A stretch of 7,751 nt of DNA from Rhodobiaceae bacterium. Its GTDB lineage: Bacteria > Pseudomonadota > Alphaproteobacteria > RS24. The first letter of the stretch is position 1, and each line of letters opens with the position of its first letter. Shown here piece by piece: positions 1-7,167 of this stretch. The stretch covers positions 20,478-28,228 of the forward strand of contig NZFC01000003.1 of assembly GCA_002689195.1 (NCBI GenBank), given 5' to 3'. The translations under genes and the position numbers were made by a program. Under the pieces are notes generated by a model. The model ran no database searches. It had not been told where the DNA came from and was given only the letters and a program-made list of their open reading frames with translations.

Positions 1-5
1 ATAAC

Positions 6-434
6 ATGAATTTTGATGCGTTATCCCCCGAACAAATTGACCGGCTGCGCGACAAGTTGCGCGCTTCGGGCTTGCGTTCGACCCGCCCTCGCCTAGCGCT
101 GGCGCATCTGCTTTTTGGGGCCGGAAACCGCCATGTCACGGCGGAAAGCCTGCACGAAGAAGCGCGCAAAGTCGGGCTTGGTGTGTCGCAAGCGACGATT
201 TACAACACGCTCAATCAGTTTTTGAGCGCGGGCCTGTTGAGCGAGGTTATTGTTGACCCCGCGCGCAGCTATTTCGACACCAATGTCACCGAGCATCATC
301 ATTTCTTTATCGAAAATGAAACCCGCCTGATCGATATTCCGCTCAACGAAGTGGTGCTAAGCACCGTGCCGGATGCGCCGGAAGGTTATGATCTGGCCGG
401 CGTGGATGTGGTTATCCGGCTCGACCGGCGCTAA
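6..434 (+). CDS. irr: Irr-type Fur-family transcriptional regulator
   Basis: A 142-residue protein of Fur-family size. The N-terminal winged helix spans about residues 10-85, with TRPRLALAHLLF, the NRHVTAESLHEEA segment and a recognition helix at SQATIYNTLNQF (61-72). A shorter dimerisation/sensing part follows, containing YFDTN and the triple histidine HHHFF (97-101) typical of alphaproteobacterial Irr. It has no cysteine, so neither the structural zinc CxxC pairs of Fur/PerR nor an N-terminal haem-regulatory GCPWH motif is present. Irr proteins, as known from rhizobia, sense haem or iron status and bind Irr-box palindromes upstream of iron, haem and oxidative-stress genes. The gene lies just upstream of katG on the same strand, and a palindrome resembling an Irr box lies between them, so katG is an inferred target. 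It ends in tandem stops (TAA TAG) with no visible terminator, so read-through into katG is possible. Only five bases precede the ATG, so an upstream start or ribosome-binding site cannot be judged. A PerR-like role is the alternative. Confidence 0.85.
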   Translation: MNFDALSPEQIDRLRDKLRASGLRSTRPRLALAHLLFGAGNRHVTAESLHEEARKVGLGVSQATIYNTLNQFLSAGLLSEVIVDPARSYFDTNVTEHHHFFIENETRLIDIPLNEVVLSTVPDAPEGYDLAGVDVVIRLDRR

Positions 435-460
435 TAGCTGCCCCCCGTATTCATTTATCC

Positions 461-478
461 AATTAATTCACCTTAATT
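461..478. repeat. AT-rich inverted repeat upstream of the katG promoter
   Basis: AATTAA (461-466) and TTAATT (473-478) form a perfect 6-base inverted repeat around TTCACC. The stretch 450-512 is much more AT-rich than the surrounding genes. It could be a secondary operator or an UP-like element, but such short AT-rich repeats also arise by chance. Confidence 0.3.
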
Positions 479-483
479 ATACT

Positions 484-511
484 TTTCCACTTTAGAACTA
501 TTCTAATATAC

Positions 512-512
<1 letters not shown>
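484..512 (+). promoter_or_regulatory. Candidate katG promoter A (operator in the spacer)
   Basis: TTTCCA (484-489) and TATACT (507-512) are separated by 17 bases, with 4/6 and 5/6 matches to the sigma-70 consensus. The palindrome at 491-507 fills the spacer, the geometry expected if the regulator represses by blocking RNA polymerase. The start would be near 519, giving a leader of about 65 bases. Confidence 0.4.
491..507. promoter_or_regulatory. Irr-box-like operator upstream of katG
   Basis: TTTAGAA-CTA-TTCTAAT is a palindrome with a 3-base spacer. The inner TTAGAA/TTCTAA arms match perfectly, and only the outermost pair fails. From memory, the iron-control element bound by alphaproteobacterial Irr has the form TTTAGAA-NNN-TTCTAAA, which this matches at every fixed position except the last. 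An Irr-type gene ends 57 bases upstream, which supports the reading. The site lies entirely in non-coding DNA. Binding by another Fur-family member, such as a PerR, cannot be excluded. Confidence 0.7.
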
Positions 513-2716
<2,204 letters not shown>

Positions 2717-2718
2717 AG

Positions 2719-2738
2719 CCAAATAGCTGATGATTTGG
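2719..2738. repeat. Short inverted repeat after the katG stop
   Basis: CCAAAT (2719-2724) and ATTTGG (2733-2738) form a perfect 6-base stem with an 8-base loop, starting two bases after the katG stop. It lies directly upstream of the main terminator hairpin and may add 3'-end structure to the transcript. It is not followed by a T-run. Confidence 0.45.
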
Positions 2739-2739
2739 G

Positions 2740-2764
2740 AAGGGGGGCGAAAGCCCCCCTTTTT
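2740..2764 (+). terminator. Intrinsic terminator of katG
   Basis: The stem AGGGGGGC (2741-2748) pairs perfectly with GCCCCCCT (2753-2760) across a GAAA tetraloop closed by C-G, followed by a T-run (2760-2764). It lies 23 bases after the katG stop, an ideal rho-independent layout for the plus strand. The reverse strand has only a TT after the stem, so it should not terminate the convergent gene well. Confidence 0.93.
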
Positions 2765-2766
2765 GT

Positions 2767-2789
2767 GGCGCGCGTGGTTGCGCCTTTTT
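2767..2789 (+). terminator. Second, weaker terminator behind katG
   Basis: GGCGC (2767-2771) and GCGCC (2780-2784) form a 5-base stem with an 8-base loop, followed by TTTTT (2785-2789). It stands in tandem behind the strong terminator and its T-run overlaps the stop codon of the convergent gene. On the minus strand the stem is not followed by T residues. Confidence 0.5.
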
Positions 2790-3375
2790 ATTGGCTGAAT
2801 TCGAAGGGATAAACACCCCAAATCTGGTCGCGTGGCAGCCAGCCATCATAGCTATCAACCTCAACCTCGCACCAGCCGCGCTTGCAGTCGTCGAGCGTGC
2901 CGATGACGCCGGGTTGCACCAGCGCGATAACCCCGCCGGTTGCATCCGGCACGGCGCGCAGCGTCACCGCATGGGCGGAGCGGCGCACAATCACCGAGCG
3001 CGTGCCGCTTAAAAGCGGCGCTTTCATCCAGCCTTCGGCGCCTTGATGATCGCGGATTTGACGCCAACCATCATATTCGCCGATGATTTCCAGCGGCAAA
3101 TTGCGCCGCTGATATTGCCAAAGCAGGGGAAAATCCGGGCCCGGCCCGCGCCGCACATTGGCGGCGTCCGATTTTATCGACACAAATCTGGGCAGCGGCA
3201 GGCCGCTGGCACCTTTGGGCCTTGCGTCTTGCAAGGTAGGGGCATCGCCAGACGCCCCGCCAGACGCCTCAACACTCTCAGGCGATTGCGCCGAGATTGA
3301 AAACGGGGCCAGGGCTGCCATCAGCACAAGCAGCGAAAGGCCAACACGGAGGCGAAGCATTAGCAGGCGGGTCAT
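2788..3375 (-). CDS. Exported protein with two SH3-like domains
   Basis: A 195-residue protein of unknown specific function. It starts with a probable Sec signal peptide: basic residues MTRLLMLRLR, a hydrophobic stretch VGLSLLVLMAALAPF and likely cleavage after SISA (residue 29). A low-complexity Ser/Ala/Gly/Pro linker follows (about 30-60). Two bacterial SH3-like modules come next: about 63-122 (NVRRGPGPDFPLLWQY, EYDGWRQIRD, AEGWMKAPLL) and about 132-188 (TLRAVPD, GWCEVEVDSYDGWLPRDQIWG). Cys164 and Cys169 (DDCKRGWC) could form a disulfide in the periplasm. Such modules often bind peptidoglycan or cell-wall peptides, so an envelope role is inferred. No catalytic domain is visible. It is divergent from the hydroxyacid dehydrogenase across 100 bases. 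No good Shine-Dalgarno precedes the ATG at 3375. A second in-frame ATG at codon 6 would also keep the signal peptide. Confidence 0.85.
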   Translation of the reverse strand: MTRLLMLRLRVGLSLLVLMAALAPFSISAQSPESVEASGGASGDAPTLQDARPKGASGLPLPRFVSIKSDAANVRRGPGPDFPLLWQYQRRNLPLEIIGEYDGWRQIRDHQGAEGWMKAPLLSGTRSVIVRRSAHAVTLRAVPDATGGVIALVQPGVIGTLDDCKRGWCEVEVDSYDGWLPRDQIWGVYPFEFSQ

Positions 3376-3381
3376 GTCATC

Positions 3382-3410
3382 TTGATACTAATTCGCGGCG
3401 GCTTCAGCAA
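3382..3410 (-). promoter_or_regulatory. Possible promoter of the SH3-domain gene (weak)
   Basis: Read on the minus strand, TTGCTG (3405-3410) and TATCAA (3382-3387) are 17 bases apart, matching the consensus at only 3/6 and 4/6 positions. Transcription would start at about 3375, the first base of the ATG. That would also explain the missing Shine-Dalgarno, but the boxes are weak. Confidence 0.2.
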
Positions 3411-3460
3411 GCCCCGCACTGTTTGACACGCGCTTGCCTCTCGCCGCATCGCTCGTGTTC

Positions 3461-3469
3461 TGGTATTAT
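3461..3469 (+). promoter_or_regulatory. Extended -10 promoter at the dehydrogenase start
   Basis: TGGTATTAT is an extended -10 motif (TGn followed by TATTAT, 5/6 to consensus). The usual start distance of six to seven bases falls on the A of the ATG at 3476, so the mRNA would be leaderless. No convincing -35 box is present at 16-18 bases, which extended -10 promoters can tolerate. A TTGACA at 3423-3428 is too far upstream to pair with it. Confidence 0.45.
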
Positions 3470-3475
3470 GGCGCT

Positions 3476-4471
3476 ATGAGTCTCAACGCCACTAAAGTTG
3501 CTGTCACCCGACGCCTACCAGCCGATATCGAAGAGCGCATGGGCGAATTATTCGACACGCGCTTCAATCAAACCGATGCCGCGCTGTCGCGTGACGAGCT
3601 GGGCGCGTTAATGGCCGCGCATGATGTTTTGGTGCCGACGGTGGCCGATGTCATTGATGGCGAGTTGATAAATGCGGCCGGCGCGCAACTGAAGCTGATT
3701 GCGAATTTCGGCAATGGCACGGACAATATTGACGTCGATGCAGCGCATGCGCGCGGCATTACCGTCACCAACACGCCCAGCGTGTTGACCGAAGACACCG
3801 CCGATATGGTGATGGCGCTCATTCTGGCTGTGCCGCGGCGTCTGGTCGAGGGCGACCGGCTCATCCGCAAGCCGGGCAGCTTCAAGGGCTGGTCGCCGAC
3901 ATGGATGCTGGGGCGGCGCTTGGCGGGCAAACGTCTGGGCATTATCGGCATGGGGCGCATCGGCCAAGCCGTGGCGCGGCGCGCGCGCGTGTTCGGGCTG
4001 GAGGTGGTTTATCACAACCGCAACCGGCTTCACGCCGATGTGGAAGCCGAAACCGGTGCAACTTATGTCGACAGTCTCGACCGCATGTTGCGAACGGTCG
4101 ACATTGTGTCGGTTAATTGCCCGCATACACCGGCGACCTATCATTTGCTATCGGCGCGCCGTCTGGGACTGCTGCCGCCGCACGCAACGCTCATTAATAC
4201 AAGCCGCGGCGAAGTTATCGATGAGGGCGCGCTGGCCGATGCGCTGAGCGCCGGACGCTTGGGCGGGGCCGGGCTGGATGTGTTCGAACGCGAACCGGCG
4301 GTTAACCCGCGCCTATTGGAACTGGACAATGTGGTACTGCTGCCGCACATGTCCTCGGCCACAATGGAGAGCCGCCAGAGCATGGGCGAAAAGGTTATTA
4401 TCAATATCAAGACATTTGCCGACGGTCACCGCCCGCCCGATTGGGTGCTGCCGTCGGATGCGCGGTTTTAA
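3476..4471 (+). CDS. gyaR: D-2-hydroxyacid dehydrogenase, glyoxylate/hydroxypyruvate reductase type
   Basis: A 331-residue cytoplasmic oxidoreductase of the D-isomer-specific 2-hydroxyacid dehydrogenase family. It probably reduces glyoxylate or hydroxypyruvate to glycolate or D-glycerate. The substrate-binding part includes NFGNGTDNIDVDAA (78-90). The Rossmann domain has GMGRIG (158-163). The catalytic triad is Arg244 (NTSRGEVID), Glu273 (DVFEREP) and His291 (LLPHMSSAT). Spacing from Arg to Glu is 29 residues, as in SerA. Basic residues after the second strand (HNRNRL, 180-185) suggest NADP(H) preference. Length is normal and no ACT or other regulatory domain is present. I chose ATG 3476 although it lacks a Shine-Dalgarno. 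The in-frame TTG at 3434 would add a hydrophobic 14-residue leader unlikely on a cytosolic enzyme and lying over the promoter. The gene ends in the TTAA that also holds the stop of the convergent moeB-like gene. Exact substrate, and so the symbol, is inferred. Confidence 0.88.
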   Translation: MSLNATKVAVTRRLPADIEERMGELFDTRFNQTDAALSRDELGALMAAHDVLVPTVADVIDGELINAAGAQLKLIANFGNGTDNIDVDAAHARGITVTNTPSVLTEDTADMVMALILAVPRRLVEGDRLIRKPGSFKGWSPTWMLGRRLAGKRLGIIGMGRIGQAVARRARVFGLEVVYHNRNRLHADVEAETGATYVDSLDRMLRTVDIVSVNCPHTPATYHLLSARRLGLLPPHATLINTSRGEVIDEGALADALSAGRLGGAGLDVFEREPAVNPRLLELDNVVLLPHMSSATMESRQSMGEKVIINIKTFADGHRPPDWVLPSDARF

Positions 4472-5253
4472 CCCTCGTTCGGCGTGCCGTTGAGCGGATT
4501 GGCCGGATCCCAAGCGAGTTTGACCGTGCGCGCGCGCGCCTGAAGCCCGTCGAAAATCAGCACTTTTCCAGCCAGACTTTCGCCGCTTCCGGTAATTTCT
4601 TTTATGATTTCGAGCGCCTGCAGCGCGCCAATTATGCCAGCCAGCGCCCCCACCGTGCCCAGCGTGGCGCAATTCTCGCCATCGTCTTCTGCGTCGGGCG
4701 GCGATGGCACCAGCGAGCGGTAACATGGCAAGGGCACATTTTCATCGTCGCGCAACCATGGCTTGAAAGTCGCCACCTGCCCGTCAAACTGCCCGACAGC
4801 GCCGGACACAAGCGTTTTGCGGGCATGAAAACACGCATCATTGGTGATATAGCGGGTCGCGAAATTATCGCACCCATCGGCAATCAGGTCATATTGGCCG
4901 ACCAGTTCGCCAGCATTTTGCGCGTCCACGCGCTGGGGATGGCAGATAATCTCTACATCCGGATTGAGAGCCTTGAGGCGCGCGGCTGCCGCATCCACTT
5001 TGCGCGCGCCAATGTCTTGCGTCTCAAACAGGATTTGGCGCTGCAAGTTTGACAGGTCGACACAATCATCATCCACCAGCCCCAGCGTGCCAACTCCGGC
5101 GGCGGCCAGATATTGCGCCAGCGGATTGCCCAGCCCGCCCATGCCGACAATCAGCACGCGCGCGCGCAACAAGGCCTGCTGGCCCGCACCACCAATTTCC
5201 TTGAGGAGAATATGGCGTTTATAGCGGTCAAGCTGGGTCGGGGTGAGTGCCAA
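4468..5253 (-). CDS. moeB: MoeB/ThiF/HesA-family adenylyltransferase lacking the zinc cysteines
   Basis: A 261-residue E1-like enzyme. Family members adenylate the C-terminal glycine of a ubiquitin-like sulfur carrier (MoaD or ThiS) for molybdopterin or thiamine synthesis. Visible features are RYKRHILL (10-17), the ATP loop GMGGLG (37-42), VDLSNLQRQILF (65-76), Lys86 and the Asp129 region (GCDN). Cys195 (ENCATLG) sits where the family's mobile-loop cysteine lies. The usual structural zinc site of two CxxC pairs is largely gone: CYRC reads CYRS (Cys177 kept, Ser180), and the C-terminal DPxCPxCG reads DPANPLNG (Asn252, Asn255). There is no rhodanese domain. The start is TTG 5253, six bases after AGGA, a site that overlaps the cysK stop, so translation is probably coupled. 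It is the last gene of the minus-strand operon. MoeB is the likeliest assignment; ThiF-like or another carrier partner is possible because no carrier gene is in the window. Confidence 0.85.
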   Translation of the reverse strand: MALTPTQLDRYKRHILLKEIGGAGQQALLRARVLIVGMGGLGNPLAQYLAAAGVGTLGLVDDDCVDLSNLQRQILFETQDIGARKVDAAAARLKALNPDVEIICHPQRVDAQNAGELVGQYDLIADGCDNFATRYITNDACFHARKTLVSGAVGQFDGQVATFKPWLRDDENVPLPCYRSLVPSPPDAEDDGENCATLGTVGALAGIIGALQALEIIKEITGSGESLAGKVLIFDGLQARARTVKLAWDPANPLNGTPNEG

Positions 5254-5256
5254 AAT

Positions 5257-5263
5257 CTTTCCT
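5257..5263 (-). promoter_or_regulatory. moeB ribosome-binding site overlapping the cysK stop
   Basis: On the minus strand AGGAAAG precedes TTG 5253, with the AGGA core six bases away. The AG of the cysK TAG stop (5262-5264) is part of this site, so a ribosome ending cysK sits on it. This supports the TTG as the true start; no ATG or GTG is nearby. Confidence 0.7.
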
Positions 5264-6233
5264 AAAGACCCTCAAACAGTGCGGTCGAGAGATAGCGTTC
5301 GGCAAAGCTCGGCAAAATCATCACAATGTTTTTGCCGGCCATGTCGGGGCGTCCGCCAATCTCCAGTGCCGCCGCAACCGCGGCTCCCGAACTAATGCCG
5401 CCGGGGATGCCCTCAACGCGCGCGAGTTTGCGCGCTGTCTCGAAAGCGGTTTCATTGCCGATGGTCAGCACTTCGTCGATAAGCTCGGAATGCATATTGC
5501 CGGGCACAAAGCCCGCGCCGATACCTTGAATTTTATGCGGGCCCGGTGTGCCGCCCGACAATATCGGGCTGTCTTCGGGCTCGACCGCAATCATTTTAAG
5601 GTTTGGCTGGCGCGCTTTTAAAACACTGCCAACGCCGGTGAACGTGCCGCCCGTGCCGACGCCTGAAATAATGACATCGACATTGCCTTGCGTGTCGTTC
5701 CAAATTTCCTCCGCCGTCGTGACGCGGTGAATTTGCGGGTTGGCCGGATTGTCAAATTGCTGCGGCATAACCCAGCCCGGATTGGCCCCCAGCAATTCTT
5801 CGGCGCGCGCAATCGCGCCCTTCATGCCCTTTTCGGCGGGGGTCAATTCCAGTTCGGCACCCAAGAGCAGCAGCATTTTGCGCCGCTCCAGCGACATGCT
5901 TTCCGGCATGCACAAAATCAGACGATAGCCTTTCGCGGCACACGCAAAGGCCAGCGCAATGCCGGTATTGCCGGACGTTGGCTCGATAATAACGCTGTCG
6001 GCTGCCAGTCGGTTTTCGCTTTCAAGCGCCTCGATCATGGCGACGCCGATGCGGTCTTTGACGCTGGCAATCGGATTGAAAAACTCAAGCTTGGCAAGCA
6101 AATTTGCCTCTACCCCATGTTCTGCCGCCATGCGCGACAGGCTGACAAGCGGGGTGTTGCCAACCGTCTCGGTGATCGAATTATAAATCCGTCCGCGTCC
6201 AACAGGGTCTGTATTCTGGTCATTCTGGGTCAT
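5262..6233 (-). CDS. cysK: Cysteine synthase A (O-acetylserine sulfhydrylase)
   Basis: A 323-residue PLP enzyme, normal length for CysK, making L-cysteine from O-acetylserine and sulfide in the cytoplasm. The PLP Schiff-base lysine is Lys59 in [11 protein letters not shown]. The substrate loop PTSGNTG is at 85-91, the phosphate-binding GVGTGGT at 191-197, and the C-terminal GISSGAAV around Ser281 holds the PLP ring nitrogen. GNTPLV and the [10 protein letters not shown] segment are typical of the cysteine synthase group rather than cystathionine beta-synthase. There is no regulatory CBS domain. I place the start at ATG 6233, six bases after AAGGAG (6240-6245). The ATG two codons upstream abuts that site directly, and a TTG at 6254 would place it inside the gene. 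It lies 24 bases after the Rrf2-family gene and just before the MoeB-like gene. Control by the Rrf2 protein is plausible, since cysteine-responsive Rrf2 regulators such as CymR control cysteine genes elsewhere. Confidence 0.95.
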   Translation of the reverse strand: MTQNDQNTDPVGRGRIYNSITETVGNTPLVSLSRMAAEHGVEANLLAKLEFFNPIASVKDRIGVAMIEALESENRLAADSVIIEPTSGNTGIALAFACAAKGYRLILCMPESMSLERRKMLLLLGAELELTPAEKGMKGAIARAEELLGANPGWVMPQQFDNPANPQIHRVTTAEEIWNDTQGNVDVIISGVGTGGTFTGVGSVLKARQPNLKMIAVEPEDSPILSGGTPGPHKIQGIGAGFVPGNMHSELIDEVLTIGNETAFETARKLARVEGIPGGISSGAAVAAALEIGGRPDMAGKNIVMILPSFAERYLSTALFEGL

Positions 6234-6239
6234 CGCCAT

Positions 6240-6245
6240 CTCCTT
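6240..6245 (-). promoter_or_regulatory. cysK ribosome-binding site
   Basis: AAGGAG on the minus strand lies six bases before ATG 6233 and directly against the ATG at 6237-6239. The spacing selects 6233 as the initiation codon. Confidence 0.75.
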
Positions 6246-6257
6246 GCAAGCCAAAGG

Positions 6258-6692
6258 CTAAATTGTGAAATTATCTGGTTCCTGATCCGGCTGATTAATG
6301 CCGGTGCATAAATCCGCGATTGTGATGCCGTCCATTTCCGCATCAATGGCGCGCTGCAACCGGCTGCATAAGGGCGCGATAATCTGCTGGCCCAAGGGCG
6401 AGTTAAAATGCTCGGTCGTTTCCTCGCCTTCGAGTGCCTCAATCACGGTGATGACTTCCTTGACGGAGATGCGGCGGCGTTCGCGCGCCAGCCGGTAGCC
6501 GCCTCTGGGCCCGCGCACACCGCGCAAGATATTAGCGCGCACCAGTGCCTGCATGACCTGTTCCAGATAACGCTGCGGCACACCTTGGCGTTTGGTAATT
6601 TCGCGTGCCTGCACGGGGTCGGGGCGCGCGTGCAGGGCCACATCGACGACCGCCTCCAATGCCAGCAATGATTTGCGCGATAAGGTCAGCAT
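6258..6692 (-). CDS. Rrf2-family transcriptional regulator, probable cysteine/sulfur regulator
   Basis: A 144-residue protein of typical Rrf2 length. The winged helix-turn-helix covers about residues 1-80: the N-terminal helix LSRKSLLALEAVVDVA, then VQAREITKRQGVPQRYLEQVMQAL (27-50) with the recognition helix, and the wing GVRGPRGGYRLAR (58-70). The family's LxxGEE-like segment reads ALEGEETTEHF (86-96). IscR-type regulators carry three closely spaced cysteines for an Fe-S cluster in this region. Here only Cys109 and Cys129 exist, far apart, so a classical cluster is unlikely. Placement directly before cysK suggests a CymR-like role sensing sulfur or cysteine status, perhaps through CysK itself as in Gram-positive CymR, but this is inference. 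ATG 6692 is preceded after 10 bases by AAGGAG (6703-6708), formed by the last two codons of dut. No own promoter is evident. Confidence 0.88.
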   Translation of the reverse strand: MLTLSRKSLLALEAVVDVALHARPDPVQAREITKRQGVPQRYLEQVMQALVRANILRGVRGPRGGYRLARERRRISVKEVITVIEALEGEETTEHFNSPLGQQIIAPLCSRLQRAIDAEMDGITIADLCTGINQPDQEPDNFTI

Positions 6693-6699
6693 GGCAAGG

Positions 6700-7167
6700 C
6701 TACTCCTTCGCCGCTACGCCGGTCGAGCCGAAACCGCCGGCCCCGCGCGCCGTGTCGTCGAGGCTCGTGACCGGCTCGATGGCAACCTGCAAAACCGGCG
6801 CGATAACCATCTGGGCAATCCGCATGCCGCGCGAAATCTCAAAATCCGCATCGCCCTGATTGATCAAAATAATTTTGATCTCGCCGCGATAGTCGCTGTC
6901 GATGGTGCCGGGCGCATTAACAAGGCTCAAGCCATGCTTGAGCGCCAACCCTGAGCGCGGCCTGATTTGCGCCTCAAAACCCGGCGGTATCGCCATGGCA
7001 AAGCCGGTCGGCACAGGTTCGCGTGCGCCCGGTTTCAGTGTCAGCGGCGCGTCTTCGGGCACCGCGGCGCGCAAATCCATGCCAGCGGCCTCAGAGGTTT
7101 CGTAAGACGGCAATGGCAAGTCTTGTCCATGCGGTAATTGCATCAATTGTGCGGTAATTGGGCTCAT
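6700..7167 (-). CDS. dut: dUTP diphosphatase (dUTPase)
   Basis: A 155-residue trimeric-type dUTPase, normal length. It hydrolyses dUTP to dUMP and pyrophosphate, keeping uracil out of DNA and supplying the thymidylate precursor. All five family motifs are seen: AGMDLRA (28-34), PRSGLA (70-75), [11 protein letters not shown] (87-97, with catalytic Asp90), RIAQMV (116-121) and the C-terminal P-loop-like [10 protein letters not shown] (141-150), which closes over the active site. Start ATG 7167 overlaps the coaBC stop as ATGA (7164-7167), with AGGTG (7176-7180) eight bases upstream, implying coupled translation. The final codons AAG GAG TAG double as the ribosome-binding site of the next gene. 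The coaBC-dut pair is widely conserved in proteobacteria. Nothing is odd in the protein. Confidence 0.97.
   Translation of the reverse strand: MSPITAQLMQLPHGQDLPLPSYETSEAAGMDLRAAVPEDAPLTLKPGAREPVPTGFAMAIPPGFEAQIRPRSGLALKHGLSLVNAPGTIDSDYRGEIKIILINQGDADFEISRGMRIAQMVIAPVLQVAIEPVTSLDDTARGAGGFGSTGVAAKE
6703..6708 (-). promoter_or_regulatory. Rrf2-gene ribosome-binding site made by the last dut codons
   Basis: The last two sense codons of dut, AAG GAG (Lys-Glu), directly before the TAG stop, read as a consensus AAGGAG 10 bases before the ATG at 6692. The stop and the next start are seven bases apart, so initiation is likely coupled to the end of dut translation. Confidence 0.7.

Noticed and set aside
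3423..3469. TTGACA (3423-3428) with TATTAT (3464-3469) as a sigma-70 promoter
   Set aside because: The spacing is 35 bases, far outside the 16-18 range.
3434..3475. TTG start adding a hydrophobic leader (PLAASLVFWYYGA) to the dehydrogenase, resembling a short signal sequence
   Set aside because: The enzyme is a cytosolic NAD(P)-dependent type, the family homology starts after ATG 3476, and the stretch holds the extended -10 motif.
4441..5052. 203-codon open frame opposite the moeB-like gene
   Set aside because: It is complementary to a clearly conserved enzyme gene, and its product is rich in Arg/His/Cys with no domain signature.
4468..6233. A CysO/Mec-type cysteine pathway (sulfur carrier, E1 enzyme, cysteine synthase, JAMM protease) suggested by cysK next to moeB
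   Set aside because: No ThiS/CysO-like carrier and no JAMM-type protease gene is in the window, and CysK carries the features of ordinary O-acetylserine sulfhydrylase A.
6234..6254. Longer cysK starts at TTG 6254 or ATG 6239
   Set aside because: AAGGAG directly abuts ATG 6239 and would be inside the gene from 6254. ATG 6233 has the proper six-base spacing.
5688..6311. 207-codon open frame opposite cysK and the end of the Rrf2 gene
   Set aside because: It is a shadow of cysK codon usage that crosses a gene boundary and matches no known family.
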